Notes: a model not told the origin generated them from the sequence alone. Shown: positions 17,557 through 26,394, numbered from the stretch's first letter. The stretch is DNA of 64,000 nt from Burkholderia latens (GCF_902499045.1 NZ_CABVPL010000004.1:202650-266649); one strand, 5' to 3'. Made by a program: numbers and translations.

Positions 17557-18770
17557 CCGTACCAGCAGAAGTTCTGAATCGCTTCCTGGCCGAAGCCCGT
17601 CCGTCGGCCACGTATAAGGTGATGGATCGCGTGGCCGCACGGCGCGCCAGTGGTGCGGCGGTGATCTCGCTGAGCGCCGGCGAGCCGGATTTCGATACTC
17701 CGGAACACATTCGCGAAGCTGGCATCGCGGCGATCCGGGCAGGTCATACGCGCTACACGCAGGTCGCGGGGCTGCGCGCGCTGCGTGAGGCTATCGCCGC
17801 GAAGTTCGAGCGCGAGAACGGTCTGAACGTCGACTGGCGCGACACGCTCGTGTGCAATGGTGGCAAGCAAGTGATCTTCAATGCATTGGCCGCCACGCTT
17901 AACGAGGGCGACGAGGTTGTGGTGCCGGCGCCGTATTGGGTCAGCTACCCTGAAATCGTACAGCTCTGCGGCGCGATGTCTGTGATCGTTCCATGCGGGG
18001 CAGAAAGCGGTTTCAAACTTACGGCCGACGCGTTGCAAGCGGCGATCACGCCGCGCACGCGCTGGCTGATTCTGAATTCGCCGTCGAACCCGACAGGTGC
18101 GGTCTACAGCCGCGCGGAACTGCAGGCGTTGGCGGAGGTGCTGCTCGCGCACCCGAGGGTGCTGGTGCTCTCAGATGACATTTACGAGCATTTGATCTTC
18201 GACGGCATCGAGTTTTTTACGCTCGCCCAAGTCGAGCCGCGTCTACGCGACCGCGTGCTGACGATGAACGGCGTATCCAAAGCGTATGCGATGACGGGCT
18301 GGCGTATCGGCTTCGGCACGGGTCCCGGCTGGTTGATCGAAGCGATGGAGAAGCTGCAAGGGCAGCAGACGTCGGGTGCATCGACTATTTCGCAGCATGC
18401 CGCGGTCGCCGCATTGACGGGACCGCAAGACTTCATCCAACACTCGCGCATCGCATTCCAGCGCCGGCGTGAACTGGTCATTGAACAGCTCGCCCAAGCG
18501 CCGGGTCTGCGTTGCGCGGTACCACAGGGCGCGTTCTACGTGTTTGCGTCATGTGAAGGCCTGATCGGCAAGACGACGCGTGCGGGGGTACATCTCGACA
18601 GCGACGAGGCGGTGGTCAACGCGCTGCTCGACGAGGCCGGTGTCGCCACCGTGCATGGCAGCGCGTTCGGTCTTGGGCCTTACATTCGCATCGCATACGC
18701 CCTCGACGACAAGTCCCTGGCGCGCGCTTGCGCGGCCATTCAGGATTTCTGCACGACGCTTGCGGATTGA
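17553..18770 (+). CDS. Pyridoxal-phosphate aminotransferase, aspartate aminotransferase-like
   Basis: This 405-residue class I aminotransferase shows SLSAGEPDFDTPEHIREAG, GGKQVIFNALAAT, APYWVSYPE, the NSPSNPTGAVYS loop, LSDDIYEHL and the PLP-lysine segment NGVSKAYAMTGWRIGFG near 244. The substrate-carboxylate arginine is in YIRIAYALDD near the C-terminus. These features match bacterial aspartate/prephenate aminotransferases of the 1-beta type. The product oxo-acid (oxaloacetate if the substrate is aspartate) would suit the RraA-like enzymes encoded just upstream. The exact amino acid is uncertain. Confidence 0.9.
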   Translation: MTVPAEVLNRFLAEARPSATYKVMDRVAARRASGAAVISLSAGEPDFDTPEHIREAGIAAIRAGHTRYTQVAGLRALREAIAAKFERENGLNVDWRDTLVCNGGKQVIFNALAATLNEGDEVVVPAPYWVSYPEIVQLCGAMSVIVPCGAESGFKLTADALQAAITPRTRWLILNSPSNPTGAVYSRAELQALAEVLLAHPRVLVLSDDIYEHLIFDGIEFFTLAQVEPRLRDRVLTMNGVSKAYAMTGWRIGFGTGPGWLIEAMEKLQGQQTSGASTISQHAAVAALTGPQDFIQHSRIAFQRRRELVIEQLAQAPGLRCAVPQGAFYVFASCEGLIGKTTRAGVHLDSDEAVVNALLDEAGVATVHGSAFGLGPYIRIAYALDDKSLARACAAIQDFCTTLAD

Positions 18771-18848
18771 ACGTAGTCGCGTGCGCGGGCTCGTTACCTT
18801 CGGTGAATCGAGGCCGCGCCGCGGCGATATTAGTGCAAGGTGATTTAG

Positions 18849-19655
18849 ATGACTCGTGAATTTACCCGGTCGCAGTTCCGGTTTAACGTCGACGGCACGG
18901 CGCTGGACGTTTCGGCCATTCATCGTGACGGCGAAAAAGCGCCGATCGTGTTCCTGCACGGCTTCGGTTCCACGAAAGAGGACTACGCAGATATCGTGCG
19001 TCATGCCGCATTTGACGGGCATCCGTTTATTGCATATGACGCACCGGGGTGCGGCGAGACCCGTTGTGCCGATCTGTCGCAGATCAATATCCCGTTTCTT
19101 GTGAAGACTGCCAGAGCTGTTCTGGACCATATCGGTTTCGATCGCTTTCATCTGATCGGGCATTCGATGGGCGGTTTGACCTCATTGATGTTCGCACACC
19201 AGCAGCCCGAGCGTGTTCTAAGCTTTGTCGATATTGAAGGAAACATCGCTCCGGAAGACTGCTTTCTCAGCCGACAGATCGTCGACCATGCACGGGACGA
19301 CGCCCAACGGTTTTTTGACGACTTCATTGAACGCACGCTGCATGCGCCTGCTTATGCAAGCGCCCTATATTCGGCGAGTCTGCGCCACAAGGTTCGCGCC
19401 GAAGCCGTCGGCGGTATTTTTCGATCGATGGTCGATCTGTCGGATAACGGCGATCTTATGACGAAGTTCCTCGGTCTGCCGATGCCTCGGATGTTTATGT
19501 ATGGCGAGCAGAATGCATCCCTTTCCTATCTGAAGCACATCCAGGAGAACGGGGTTGAACTGGCCGAAATACCAGATTGCGGACATTTTCCGATGTATTC
19601 CAATCCGGTGTTGATGTGGGAGGCGATTGCAGCGTTTCAAAAGCGATCAAGCTGA
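18849..19655 (+). CDS. Alpha/beta hydrolase
   Basis: This 268-residue alpha/beta-hydrolase has the oxyanion motif FLHGFGSTKEDYADI, the nucleophile elbow LIGHSMGGLTSLMFAH with serine near residue 107, and the C-terminal histidine in PDCGHFPMYSNP near 242. Family members hydrolyse esters, amides or C-C bonds, so the substrate is open. It lies 78 bp after the aminotransferase and 50 bp before the asparagine-type permease, in line with all of them. Hydrolysis of 2-oxosuccinamate or another amide made from asparagine is possible but is only inference from context. Confidence 0.85.
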   Translation: MTREFTRSQFRFNVDGTALDVSAIHRDGEKAPIVFLHGFGSTKEDYADIVRHAAFDGHPFIAYDAPGCGETRCADLSQINIPFLVKTARAVLDHIGFDRFHLIGHSMGGLTSLMFAHQQPERVLSFVDIEGNIAPEDCFLSRQIVDHARDDAQRFFDDFIERTLHAPAYASALYSASLRHKVRAEAVGGIFRSMVDLSDNGDLMTKFLGLPMPRMFMYGEQNASLSYLKHIQENGVELAEIPDCGHFPMYSNPVLMWEAIAAFQKRSS

Positions 19656-19705
19656 CATGGCGGCTTGAAGAAAAGACGTCGGACCAGAGGCTGACGGCGG
19701 AGACA

Positions 19706-21211
19706 ATGATGAATTCAAAGAGAAAAGAAGGTGTAGTAGTTGGGCAAGGGGAGGGAGCCAGCCGCAAAGCTTGGCTCGAGTCTCACGAGTCCGGATATCA
19801 CCAGACCCTGGGTAATCGACAGGTGCAGATGATTGCGATCGGTGGAGCGATCGGCACCGGCCTTTTTCTGGGTGCGGGCGCGCGCCTGCAAGCGGCTGGC
19901 CCCTCGCTGGCGATCGTTTATCTTGTGTGCGGCGGATTTTCGTTTCTCATTCTTCGCGCCCTCGGCGAGCTGGTGATGCATCGGCCAAGCAGCGGCAGCT
20001 TCGTATCGTACGCACGCGAATTCCTGGGTGAGAAGGCATCATTCGTCGCTGGCTGGATGTACTTTCTGAACTGGGCGATGACAGGCATTGTCGACATCAC
20101 CGCGGTCGCGCTGTACATGCACTACTGGGGTGCGTTCGCAGCTGTTCCGCAGTGGGCGTTCGCGTTGATTGCGCTATTCATCGTCGCGGCGATGAACTTG
20201 ATTGGCGTGAAATGGTTTGCCGAGATGGAGTTCTGGTTCGCCTTGGTCAAGGTTGCGGCGATCGTGATTTTCTTGATCGTCGGGACCGCGATCCTCGGCG
20301 GCGGGGGGGAGGTAGCGGGCAGCGCGACGGGTATGCATCTGATTGCTGATAACGGCGGCCTTTTCCCGCACGGAATGATGCCGGCGTTGGTGTTAGTGCA
20401 GGGAGTTGTATTTGCATTTGCTGGTGTCGAGCTGGTGGGAACTGCTGCAGGCGAGTGCAAGGATGCACGAAGCGTGCTGCCGCGTGCAATCAACAGTGTG
20501 ATTTGGCGGATAGCGCTGTTCTATGTTGCGTCGATTGTATTGCTCGTATGCCTTCTGCCTTGGAGCGCGTACAAGGCAGGACAGAGCCCGTTCGTTACTT
20601 TCTTCAGCGCGCTCGGCATTTCCGGCGTGGGTTCAGTGATGAATATCGTTGTGCTGTCGGCCGCACTGTCGAGCCTCAACTCCGGGTTGTATTCGACCGG
20701 CCGTGTGTTGCGCTCGCTGTCAATGGGCGGGTCCGCGCCGAAATTTCTAGCGCGAATGAGCACGCAATCGGTGCCATATGCCGGGATTCTCGTAACGGTC
20801 GCAATATATCTCGTCGGTGTCATGCTGAACTATCTAGTGCCGACCAGCGTGTTCGAGATAGTTCTCAACGTTGCATCGATCGGCATCATCAGCACGTGGG
20901 GATTCATCGTTGTATGCCAGATGAGGTTCCGCGCAGCAGTCGCGCGCGGCGATGCGGAGGATGTTCCGTTCAAGATGCCGGGGGCGCCCGTCACGTCATG
21001 GCTCACATTGCTGTTCCTGGTCGGTGTGCTCGTACTGATGGCGTTCGATTATCCGGGGGGCACGTGGACCGTCGCGTCTATTCCGGTTCTTGCATTGCTT
21101 CTCGTCGTTGGTTGGATGTGGATGAGCAGGCGTACGCACCGAGGCGTACTGACGCACTCAATGTCGTCGGCCGTGCTTACGGAGAACGGGCTGGAGAGCG
21201 AAAAATACTGA
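19706..21211 (+). CDS. ansP: L-asparagine permease, APC family
   Basis: This protein of about 501 residues has 12 hydrophobic segments and is very similar, from memory, to E. coli AnsP. Segments such as MIAIGGAIGTGLFLGAGARL, SYAREFLGEKASFVAGWMYF, VDITAVALYMHYWGAF, GVKWFAEMEFWFALVKV and LVGTAAGECKDARSVLP match that transporter closely. I start at ATG 19706 (MMNSKRKEG) or 19709. It is the likely uptake step for the aminotransferase/RraA cluster. No asparaginase is encoded nearby, which is notable. Confidence 0.88.
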   Translation: MMNSKRKEGVVVGQGEGASRKAWLESHESGYHQTLGNRQVQMIAIGGAIGTGLFLGAGARLQAAGPSLAIVYLVCGGFSFLILRALGELVMHRPSSGSFVSYAREFLGEKASFVAGWMYFLNWAMTGIVDITAVALYMHYWGAFAAVPQWAFALIALFIVAAMNLIGVKWFAEMEFWFALVKVAAIVIFLIVGTAILGGGGEVAGSATGMHLIADNGGLFPHGMMPALVLVQGVVFAFAGVELVGTAAGECKDARSVLPRAINSVIWRIALFYVASIVLLVCLLPWSAYKAGQSPFVTFFSALGISGVGSVMNIVVLSAALSSLNSGLYSTGRVLRSLSMGGSAPKFLARMSTQSVPYAGILVTVAIYLVGVMLNYLVPTSVFEIVLNVASIGIISTWGFIVVCQMRFRAAVARGDAEDVPFKMPGAPVTSWLTLLFLVGVLVLMAFDYPGGTWTVASIPVLALLLVVGWMWMSRRTHRGVLTHSMSSAVLTENGLESEKY

Positions 21212-21475
21212 AAGACGTGCGCGATACCGGTCGCGTTTGCGAGTCAGTATCGTCAAAAAATAGAACAATTCCAAAGCTGTTCTAGAAGATTACCGCCGTG
21301 TTTCAAGTGTACTGACTCATCCTGAGAGCGCAGCGGTTGTATGGTGCAGCCGCGTTATTTTAACTGTATGTAAGTCGACAAATCTCGATCGACCGTTCAC
21401 TCGCGCTTGGCAATGAGACGGTGTTCGGTACAGTCAGAGATGACTTTACCTTGGAGACTAATGGTGGAGACCACG

Positions 21476-22621
21476 ATGAATTTCACGACGAAAAAGCACG
21501 CGCTCCTCGCGGCCGCTGCGATGTTCTGCGCGACGATTGCAACACAGGCTGAGGCCGATCAAATTGTCAAAATCGGCCATGTCGCGCCGCTGACCGGCCA
21601 GATCGCCCACCTCGGGAAGGACAACGAGAACGGCGCGAGACTTGCTGTCGAGGAGATTAACAAGAAGGGGCTCGTTATTGGCGGTCAGAAGATTACGGTG
21701 ATGCTCGATGCACAGGACGATGCGGCCGACCCGCGCCAGGCGACCCAGGTCGCTCAAAAGTTGGTCGATGACCACGTCGTCGCGGTAGTTGGGCATCTGA
21801 ACTCGGGTACCTCGATTCCGGCATCAAAAATCTACAGCGATGCCGGCATCGTGCAGATATCGCCCTCGTCAACCAATCCGATCTTGACGCAGCAAGGCTT
21901 CAAGACGACGTACCGAATGGTCGCGACAGACGCGCAACAGGGGCCGGCGCTTGCCAACTACGCGGTGAAGAATCTGAAGGTCAAGTCGGTGGCCATCGTC
22001 GACGATGCGACCGCGTATGGCCAAGGGCTCGCGAACGAGTTCGAGAAGACTGCGAAGGCGCTCGGCGTAAAGGTCGTATCGCACGATGCGACGAACGACA
22101 AGGCGGTGGATTTCCGTGCGATTTTGACGAAGATCAAGGGTGAAAATCCGGACGTGATCATGTACGGCGGCATGGACGCGACGGGTGGTCCGTTCGCGAA
22201 GCAGTCGAAACAACTGGGGCTGCGCGCGAAAGTACTCGCCGGCGACGGTCTGTGCACCGAAAACCTGGCGGATCTGGCCGGCTCTGCAACCGACAACGTG
22301 ATCTGCTCGCAAGCGGGGCTGGCACTCGAGAAAATGGCAGCGGGCAAGGAATTCCAGCAGAAATACGAAGCGCGCTTCCATCAGCCAATTCTGATCTACG
22401 CACCTTTCACCTATGACGCCGTGTACATCATTGTCGATGCGATGAAGCGCGCGAATTCGACCGATCCGGCGAAGATTCTGCGAGAAATGCCGAGGACAGA
22501 TTACACCGGGGTGATCGGGGAAACGACGTTCGACTCGAAGGGCGACCTCAAGCACAGCGTGATTTCGCTTTACGACTATAAGGCAGGCAAGAAGATGCTG
22601 CTTGACGTTGTGAAGATGTAG
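21476..22621 (+). CDS. Branched-chain-type amino acid binding protein (LivJ-like)
   Basis: This 381-residue periplasmic binding protein of the Leu/Ile/Val family has signal peptide residues 1-27 (TTKKHALLAAAAMFCATIA, ending TQAEA). The mature part has VKIGHVAPLTGQIAHLGKDN, ARLAVEEINKKGLVIGGQKI, VVGHLNSGTSIPASKIYSDA and SPSSTNPILTQQG, the serine-rich ligand pocket. ATG 21476 is preferred because GTGGAGA lies at the right distance upstream. No Liv-type permeases or ATPases are encoded nearby, so it is an orphan receptor that must borrow a transporter or have been carried with the cluster. Confidence 0.88.
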   Translation: MNFTTKKHALLAAAAMFCATIATQAEADQIVKIGHVAPLTGQIAHLGKDNENGARLAVEEINKKGLVIGGQKITVMLDAQDDAADPRQATQVAQKLVDDHVVAVVGHLNSGTSIPASKIYSDAGIVQISPSSTNPILTQQGFKTTYRMVATDAQQGPALANYAVKNLKVKSVAIVDDATAYGQGLANEFEKTAKALGVKVVSHDATNDKAVDFRAILTKIKGENPDVIMYGGMDATGGPFAKQSKQLGLRAKVLAGDGLCTENLADLAGSATDNVICSQAGLALEKMAAGKEFQQKYEARFHQPILIYAPFTYDAVYIIVDAMKRANSTDPAKILREMPRTDYTGVIGETTFDSKGDLKHSVISLYDYKAGKKMLLDVVKM

Positions 22622-22647
22622 TTTGGTGGGCGAGCTAGCGCGCTGAG

Positions 22648-22671
22648 ACGGGTCGCCTCTAGGCGGCCTGT
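22648..22671 (+). terminator. Stem-loop after the LivJ-like gene
   Basis: The arms 22648-22657 and 22662-22671 form ten pairs, two of them G-U, around the loop TCTA. The stem starts 27 nt after the stop codon. No T-tract follows, so it may be a Rho-assisted terminator or an mRNA-end stabiliser. Confidence 0.45.
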
Positions 22672-22766
22672 CATCAAGTACTTCGCTATTTCAACGGTCT
22701 AGCGTGGGATCGCTCAGTCATATGCACTCTGCCCGCTGCGCTTCAGCTGGCCGACGGGAACCTGTC

Positions 22767-22829
22767 TGTAGTGGTCTAATGAATCCGGACACTGATTTAG
22801 GCGAGAATGTCCGCCATGAAGAGGTGTCA
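22767..22829. mobile_element. Probable end of a lost insertion sequence
   Basis: The stretch beginning TGTAGTGGTCTAATGAATCC at 22767 and continuing through GGCGAGAATGTCCGCCATG looks like the terminal repeat and leader of an IS3-type element, but no transposase gene follows. It abuts the point at about 22830 where the MaoC-like pseudogene loses its homology. I identified it from memory of IS ends. Confidence 0.35.
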
Positions 22830-23458
22830 CCCATGGACGACCAGATTCGGATAGCCTTCCGCCTGCGTGGCGTACGGCTTGTCGTAATGGATGCGGTGTC
22901 CGTTGAAAGTCAGCGCGGAGTAACGGAACATCAACACTTCCGTCGGGACGATTTCCCTTTTCCACGAGGCGTTATCGGGCGCAGCGGTGGGTGCGGGCGC
23001 CGGTGCACCGCGAACGGCTGGCTCGCGATAGACGATGTCGTGTTCTTCGTCGATGGCGAGTTTGTGCGCGCGCCGGATCTGATAGCTGACGGTGACGAAG
23101 CTCAGTCTTCCGCTTCGGCCTTCCTTTTCGCTGACCTTCAGAACCTTCGACTCGCGGCTGATTTCGCTACCGACTATGAGCGAGACAGAAAACGCAAACG
23201 GCCGCCTGCCCACATGCGTCGTGGCAGCCCGAGATCAGGGAGGAAGCCGCCTTTTTGCGGATGCCCGTCTTCTGCAATGAGGTGCTGAGGCACGGTCGGC
23301 CTGAAAAAGATCCAGTGCCAGAGATGGGGGAGCGCTTCGCCGACTTGGGGAGGCGTCTCGTGGCCCAGTGTCGCGCTCAGGGCGGCTGCAGATGTCTGAG
23401 TGAGGATATCGCTGGCGTTTTCCCTACGCTCGCCGACTCCCGTGTCCTGGTCGTTCAT
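22827..23458 (-). pseudogene. Frameshifted, truncated MaoC/HTD2-like hydratase
   Basis: Two minus-strand frames together give one protein. The first part (23458 to about 23180) contains LSATLGHETPPQVGEALPHL and GGFLPDLGLPRRMWAGGRLR. The second part (to 22827) contains SEISRESKVLKVSEKEGRSG, DEEHDIVYREP and FRYSALTFNGHRIHYDKPYA. This is the architecture of mesaconyl-C4-CoA hydratase/HTD2-like MaoC-fold enzymes. A one-base shift near 23175-23182 separates the halves, and the C-terminus ends abruptly after LVVHG at what looks like an insertion-sequence end. The enzyme cannot be functional. It is unrelated to its neighbours and is probably debris of an earlier locus. Confidence 0.75.
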
Positions 23459-23569
23459 GCGTGTCTCCGACGCGGCCTGGGCCGGCGGATTCGTTTTCGA
23501 TACGGAGACTCTATGTGAACGTTCTGACGCGCGGAAATAACAGTTTCAAGTCGCGGTCATAAGTCAAAC

Positions 23570-24571
23570 CTATTGCGGCTCGTCTTCCTTTTTTTGCGCA
23601 TTTTCTTGGGGAGCGTAAGCCGGTCGAGCGGAAAGGCGTGCCTCGTCGGTTAGCAATTGTGCGGTCGTCCAGATACCGCGTCGCACCGCGTCCGAAATCT
23701 GCGCAACGAGCACATCGACGACACAGCGCACAGCCACGGGGATACGTCGATTTTGCGGCAATGCAAGCACGATCTTGCGCTGCAGACCGGCATCGACGAG
23801 GGGCGCCGCACGGAGCGCGCCCCGTGCGACATCATCCGGGATGGCAATGCCCGGCAGGATCGTGATGCCGACTCCGCCTAAGACGAGGCTTTTCTGGACG
23901 CTCATCGCGTTTGTCTCGGCCGCCACGTTCAACCCGATTCCTGCGCTGATGCACGCCTCCTGTACGAGCGTGCGGATGCCATGCGGCGCGTTAGGCAGGA
24001 TCATTGGCAAGTGTGCGACCTGCGTGAGATGCACAGGAGAGCCCGAGCTGTACCCGGCATCCGGACGTGCGACGACCCACAGCTTCTCTTCGACGAGCGG
24101 CGTAACCTGGAGTATCGGAGACGGTTTGGGATCGTAGAGTAGTGCGGCATCCACCTCGCCGATTTCCAGCCAATTTTGCAGATGACCCGTGTACCCCATC
24201 GAAACCCGGATGCGTACGGCGGGAAATTGATATGCGACGGAAGTCACCAGTTCGCTTACAAGCAGGTCGCATGTGCTGGGCAACAGGCCGACCGTCACGG
24301 TGCCGCTCACGCCGCGCGAAGGCTGCATTTCGGATTTCGCGCGATCGAGTTCGGCCAGCGCGCGCCGCGGGTGTTCGACAAAGATTTCGCCAGCTTCCGT
24401 GAGATCCATGCCGTAGCGGCCGCGCGAAAAAAGCGGCGTGCCGATGTCCTCCTCGAGGAGTCGTAGTTGCCGGGAAACGGCCGGCTGCACGATGTGCAGC
24501 AATGCGGCCGCCCGCGTGACGCTTCCCGTCTCGGCGCCGGCGAGCAATGCTCGAAGCTGCTTGATATCCAT
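23570..24571 (-). CDS. LysR-family transcriptional regulator
   Basis: This 333-residue LysR protein has the N-terminal LRALLAGAETGSVTRAAALL, HIVQPAVSRQLRLLEEDIGT helix-turn-helix and an effector domain with VTVGLLPSTCDLLVSELV, typical of the Cbl/NAC-like branch. The ATG at 24571 (MDIKQLRALLAG) is the natural start. It is divergent from the ThDP decarboxylase genes across 117 bp that contain a T-N11-A dyad, so it probably controls them. The C-terminal tail (SARPAYAPQENAQKKEDEPQ) is a low-complexity extension. Confidence 0.9.
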   Translation of the reverse strand: MDIKQLRALLAGAETGSVTRAAALLHIVQPAVSRQLRLLEEDIGTPLFSRGRYGMDLTEAGEIFVEHPRRALAELDRAKSEMQPSRGVSGTVTVGLLPSTCDLLVSELVTSVAYQFPAVRIRVSMGYTGHLQNWLEIGEVDAALLYDPKPSPILQVTPLVEEKLWVVARPDAGYSSGSPVHLTQVAHLPMILPNAPHGIRTLVQEACISAGIGLNVAAETNAMSVQKSLVLGGVGITILPGIAIPDDVARGALRAAPLVDAGLQRKIVLALPQNRRIPVAVRCVVDVLVAQISDAVRRGIWTTAQLLTDEARLSARPAYAPQENAQKKEDEPQ

Positions 24572-24585
24572 GAAAACCCCGCCCA

Positions 24586-24600
24586 ATACCAAAACCGTAT
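24586..24600. promoter_or_regulatory. Candidate LysR-type operator (T-N11-A dyad)
   Basis: ATAC (24586-24589) and GTAT (24597-24600) form a dyad with T 24587 and A 24599 eleven bases apart, the usual LysR-site geometry. It sits 15 bp upstream of the LysR start and 89 bp from the decarboxylase start in the shared intergenic region. A weaker GAAT/ATTC dyad follows at 24605-24618. Confidence 0.45.
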
Positions 24601-24688
24601 AGAGGAATCAAATAATTCTATTTCTGGGGTTATCACAAAGCAAACTATGATTCCTGCACCAAATCGTTGCGTCCATGGAGACGAATTT

Positions 24689-25222
24689 ATGAGTACGTCA
24701 GTTCAGGCGCCAGCCTGGCAGCAGGCCATTTTCGAGGTGCTAAAGGAAGGTGGCGTCAAACAGGTCGCCTATGTGCCGGATGCGGGCCATTCGCATGTGA
24801 TCCGGAGCGTGATTGCCGACCCGGACATCGAGGACGTGGTGTTGACCACGGAAGAGGAAGGTGTGGCCGTCACCAGCGGCGCGTGGCTCGGCGGTCAGCG
24901 CGCCGTCCTGCTGATGCAGAGCAGTGGCGTCGGCAACTGCGTGAACATGTTTTCGCTGCTGCAAAGCTGCCGCTTTCCGTTCTTCACGCTAGTCACGATG
25001 CGCGGCGAGTACGCCGAATTCAATCCGTGGCAGGGACCGATGGGCAAGCAGACGCAGGCGGCGCTCGAACTGATGGGTATCACCGTGCTGCGTGCGGACG
25101 ACCCCGATCAGGTGGGCGAAATCGTCAGCGCGGGGTTTGATGCCGCCTTCGAAGCGGGTGAACAGGTCGCGGTACTGCTGTCGCAAAGCCTTATCGGCCG
25201 CAAGAAATGGGAGAGAAAGTAA
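24689..25222 (+). CDS. ThDP-dependent decarboxylase, alpha (Pyr-domain) subunit
   Basis: This 177-residue protein is the pyrimidine-binding half of a split thiamine-diphosphate decarboxylase resembling sulfopyruvate/phosphonopyruvate decarboxylase subunit alpha (ComD type). Characteristic stretches are AYVPDAGHSHVIRSVIAD, LTTEEEGVAVTSGAWLGGQR, where the glutamate activates ThDP, and LLMQSSGVGNCVNMFSLL. The ATG at 24689 gives MSTSVQAPAWQQAIFEVLKE. Its stop overlaps the start of the beta-subunit gene (TAATG), so they are made together and should form one enzyme producing an aldehyde from a 2-oxo acid. Confidence 0.85.
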   Translation: MSTSVQAPAWQQAIFEVLKEGGVKQVAYVPDAGHSHVIRSVIADPDIEDVVLTTEEEGVAVTSGAWLGGQRAVLLMQSSGVGNCVNMFSLLQSCRFPFFTLVTMRGEYAEFNPWQGPMGKQTQAALELMGITVLRADDPDQVGEIVSAGFDAAFEAGEQVAVLLSQSLIGRKKWERK

Positions 25223-25812
25223 TGTCCAAGCCATCTAACGCTGTCGATCGCCGCCAGTTCGTTGCGAGCCTGCTCGAGTCCGTGCCCGAAGCGCTCGTCG
25301 TGACGGGACTCGGTTCGGCCTCGTACGATGTGTTCGCCGCGGGCGATCATGACAGGAATTTCTATCTCTGGGGTGCCATGGGGGGCGCCGCGTCGCTGGG
25401 TCTCGGTCTTGCACTGGCGCAGCCCGACAAGCCTGTCGTGGTCGTGACGGGCGATGGCGAGCAGCTGATGGGTATCGGCAGCCTCGGGACGGTCGGCGTG
25501 AAGCAGCCGAAGAACCTGACCATCGTGGTTCTCGATAACGGCCATTTCGGCGAGACGGGGATGCAGCGCAGCCACACGAGTCTTGGCACGGACCTCGTCG
25601 CGGTCGCAAAAGGATTCGGCATTCAGGACGCGTTTGTCGTCGATCGCCTCGATGGCGTCGCGGCTGTGGTCGAGCGCGTACGCGCAAAGAACGGTACCAC
25701 GCTCGCGCAGGTTTTCATCGCTGCAAACGAACCGCCGCGCGCGCTTCCTCCGCGCGACGGGGTCTTCGTCAAGAACCGCTTCCGCGCATCACTCGGTTAC
25801 GCACCGTTCTGA
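25222..25812 (+). CDS. ThDP-dependent decarboxylase, beta (PP-domain) subunit
   Basis: This 196-residue protein is the diphosphate-binding half, with LWGAMGGAASLGLGLALAQP, the ThDP motif GDGEQLMGIGSLGTV continuing to LTIVVLDNGHFGETG. This is the organisation of sulfopyruvate or phosphonopyruvate decarboxylase beta subunits (ComE type). The ATG at 25222 overlaps the alpha stop. The product aldehyde would be oxidised by the downstream aldehyde dehydrogenase, which is now broken, so the pathway probably no longer runs to completion here. Whether the natural substrate is sulfonated, phosphonated or plain cannot be told from this sequence. Confidence 0.85.
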   Translation: MSKPSNAVDRRQFVASLLESVPEALVVTGLGSASYDVFAAGDHDRNFYLWGAMGGAASLGLGLALAQPDKPVVVVTGDGEQLMGIGSLGTVGVKQPKNLTIVVLDNGHFGETGMQRSHTSLGTDLVAVAKGFGIQDAFVVDRLDGVAAVVERVRAKNGTTLAQVFIAANEPPRALPPRDGVFVKNRFRASLGYAPF

Positions 25813-25923
25813 CATCGCGTATCTCAGGCAAACAGGCGTGGGTTGCACGTGCTCATCGCGTGGCGTTGCGCGCTTGCCTGACATCGCAGGTCGATATGCC
25901 TGAAACACTGGGAAGAGAATCTG

Positions 25924-26313
25924 ATGGAACGCTATCGTCACTACATCGACGCAGAGCGCTGCGAACCGGCTTCCGGTGAGTGGTTCGAAAGTGAAAGCCC
26001 GTTTACCGGGCAGCCGTGGGCGGAGGTCGCTCGCGGCAACGCCGCCGACGTCGACCGGGCGGTCAACGCCGCTCACCGCGCGTTCACCTCGGGAAACTGG
26101 CCTGCGCTCGGCGCGAGCGCGCGGGGCCTGCTGCTGCACCGGCTAGGCGATCGGCTGGCCGAAGAGGCTGCGCGGCTGGCCGGGATCGAGGTGCGCGACA
26201 ACGGCAAGCTGTACTCCGAAATGCACGCGCAGCTCAACTACCTGCCGCAGTGGTTCTACTACTACGGCGGTCTTGCGGACAAGGTGCAGGGGAGCGTCAT
26301 CCCTCTCGACAAG
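25924..26313 (+). pseudogene. Aldehyde dehydrogenase cut after 130 residues by an insertion sequence
   Basis: The first 130 residues (YRHYIDAERCEPASGEWFES through QWFYYYGGLADKVQGSVIPL) are the N-terminal NAD-binding part of an aldehyde dehydrogenase. Homology stops exactly at the left end of the IS3-family element at 26314, and the catalytic cysteine half is not found on the far side. It follows the split ThDP decarboxylase by 112 bp, so the intact gene probably oxidised the aldehyde that enzyme makes. It is certainly inactive. Confidence 0.85.
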
Positions 26314-26394
26314 TGACCCTAGCCCACAAAACTGTCCCATTTGGAAGTGGAAAATGCCGGCATGACGTTGTCATCGAGACCAGGAGGTCATGCC

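Noticed and set aside
15523-17640. 705-codon minus-strand frame opposite the RraA genes
   Set aside because: It runs through three coding genes with clear family motifs on the plus strand and has no motif of its own.
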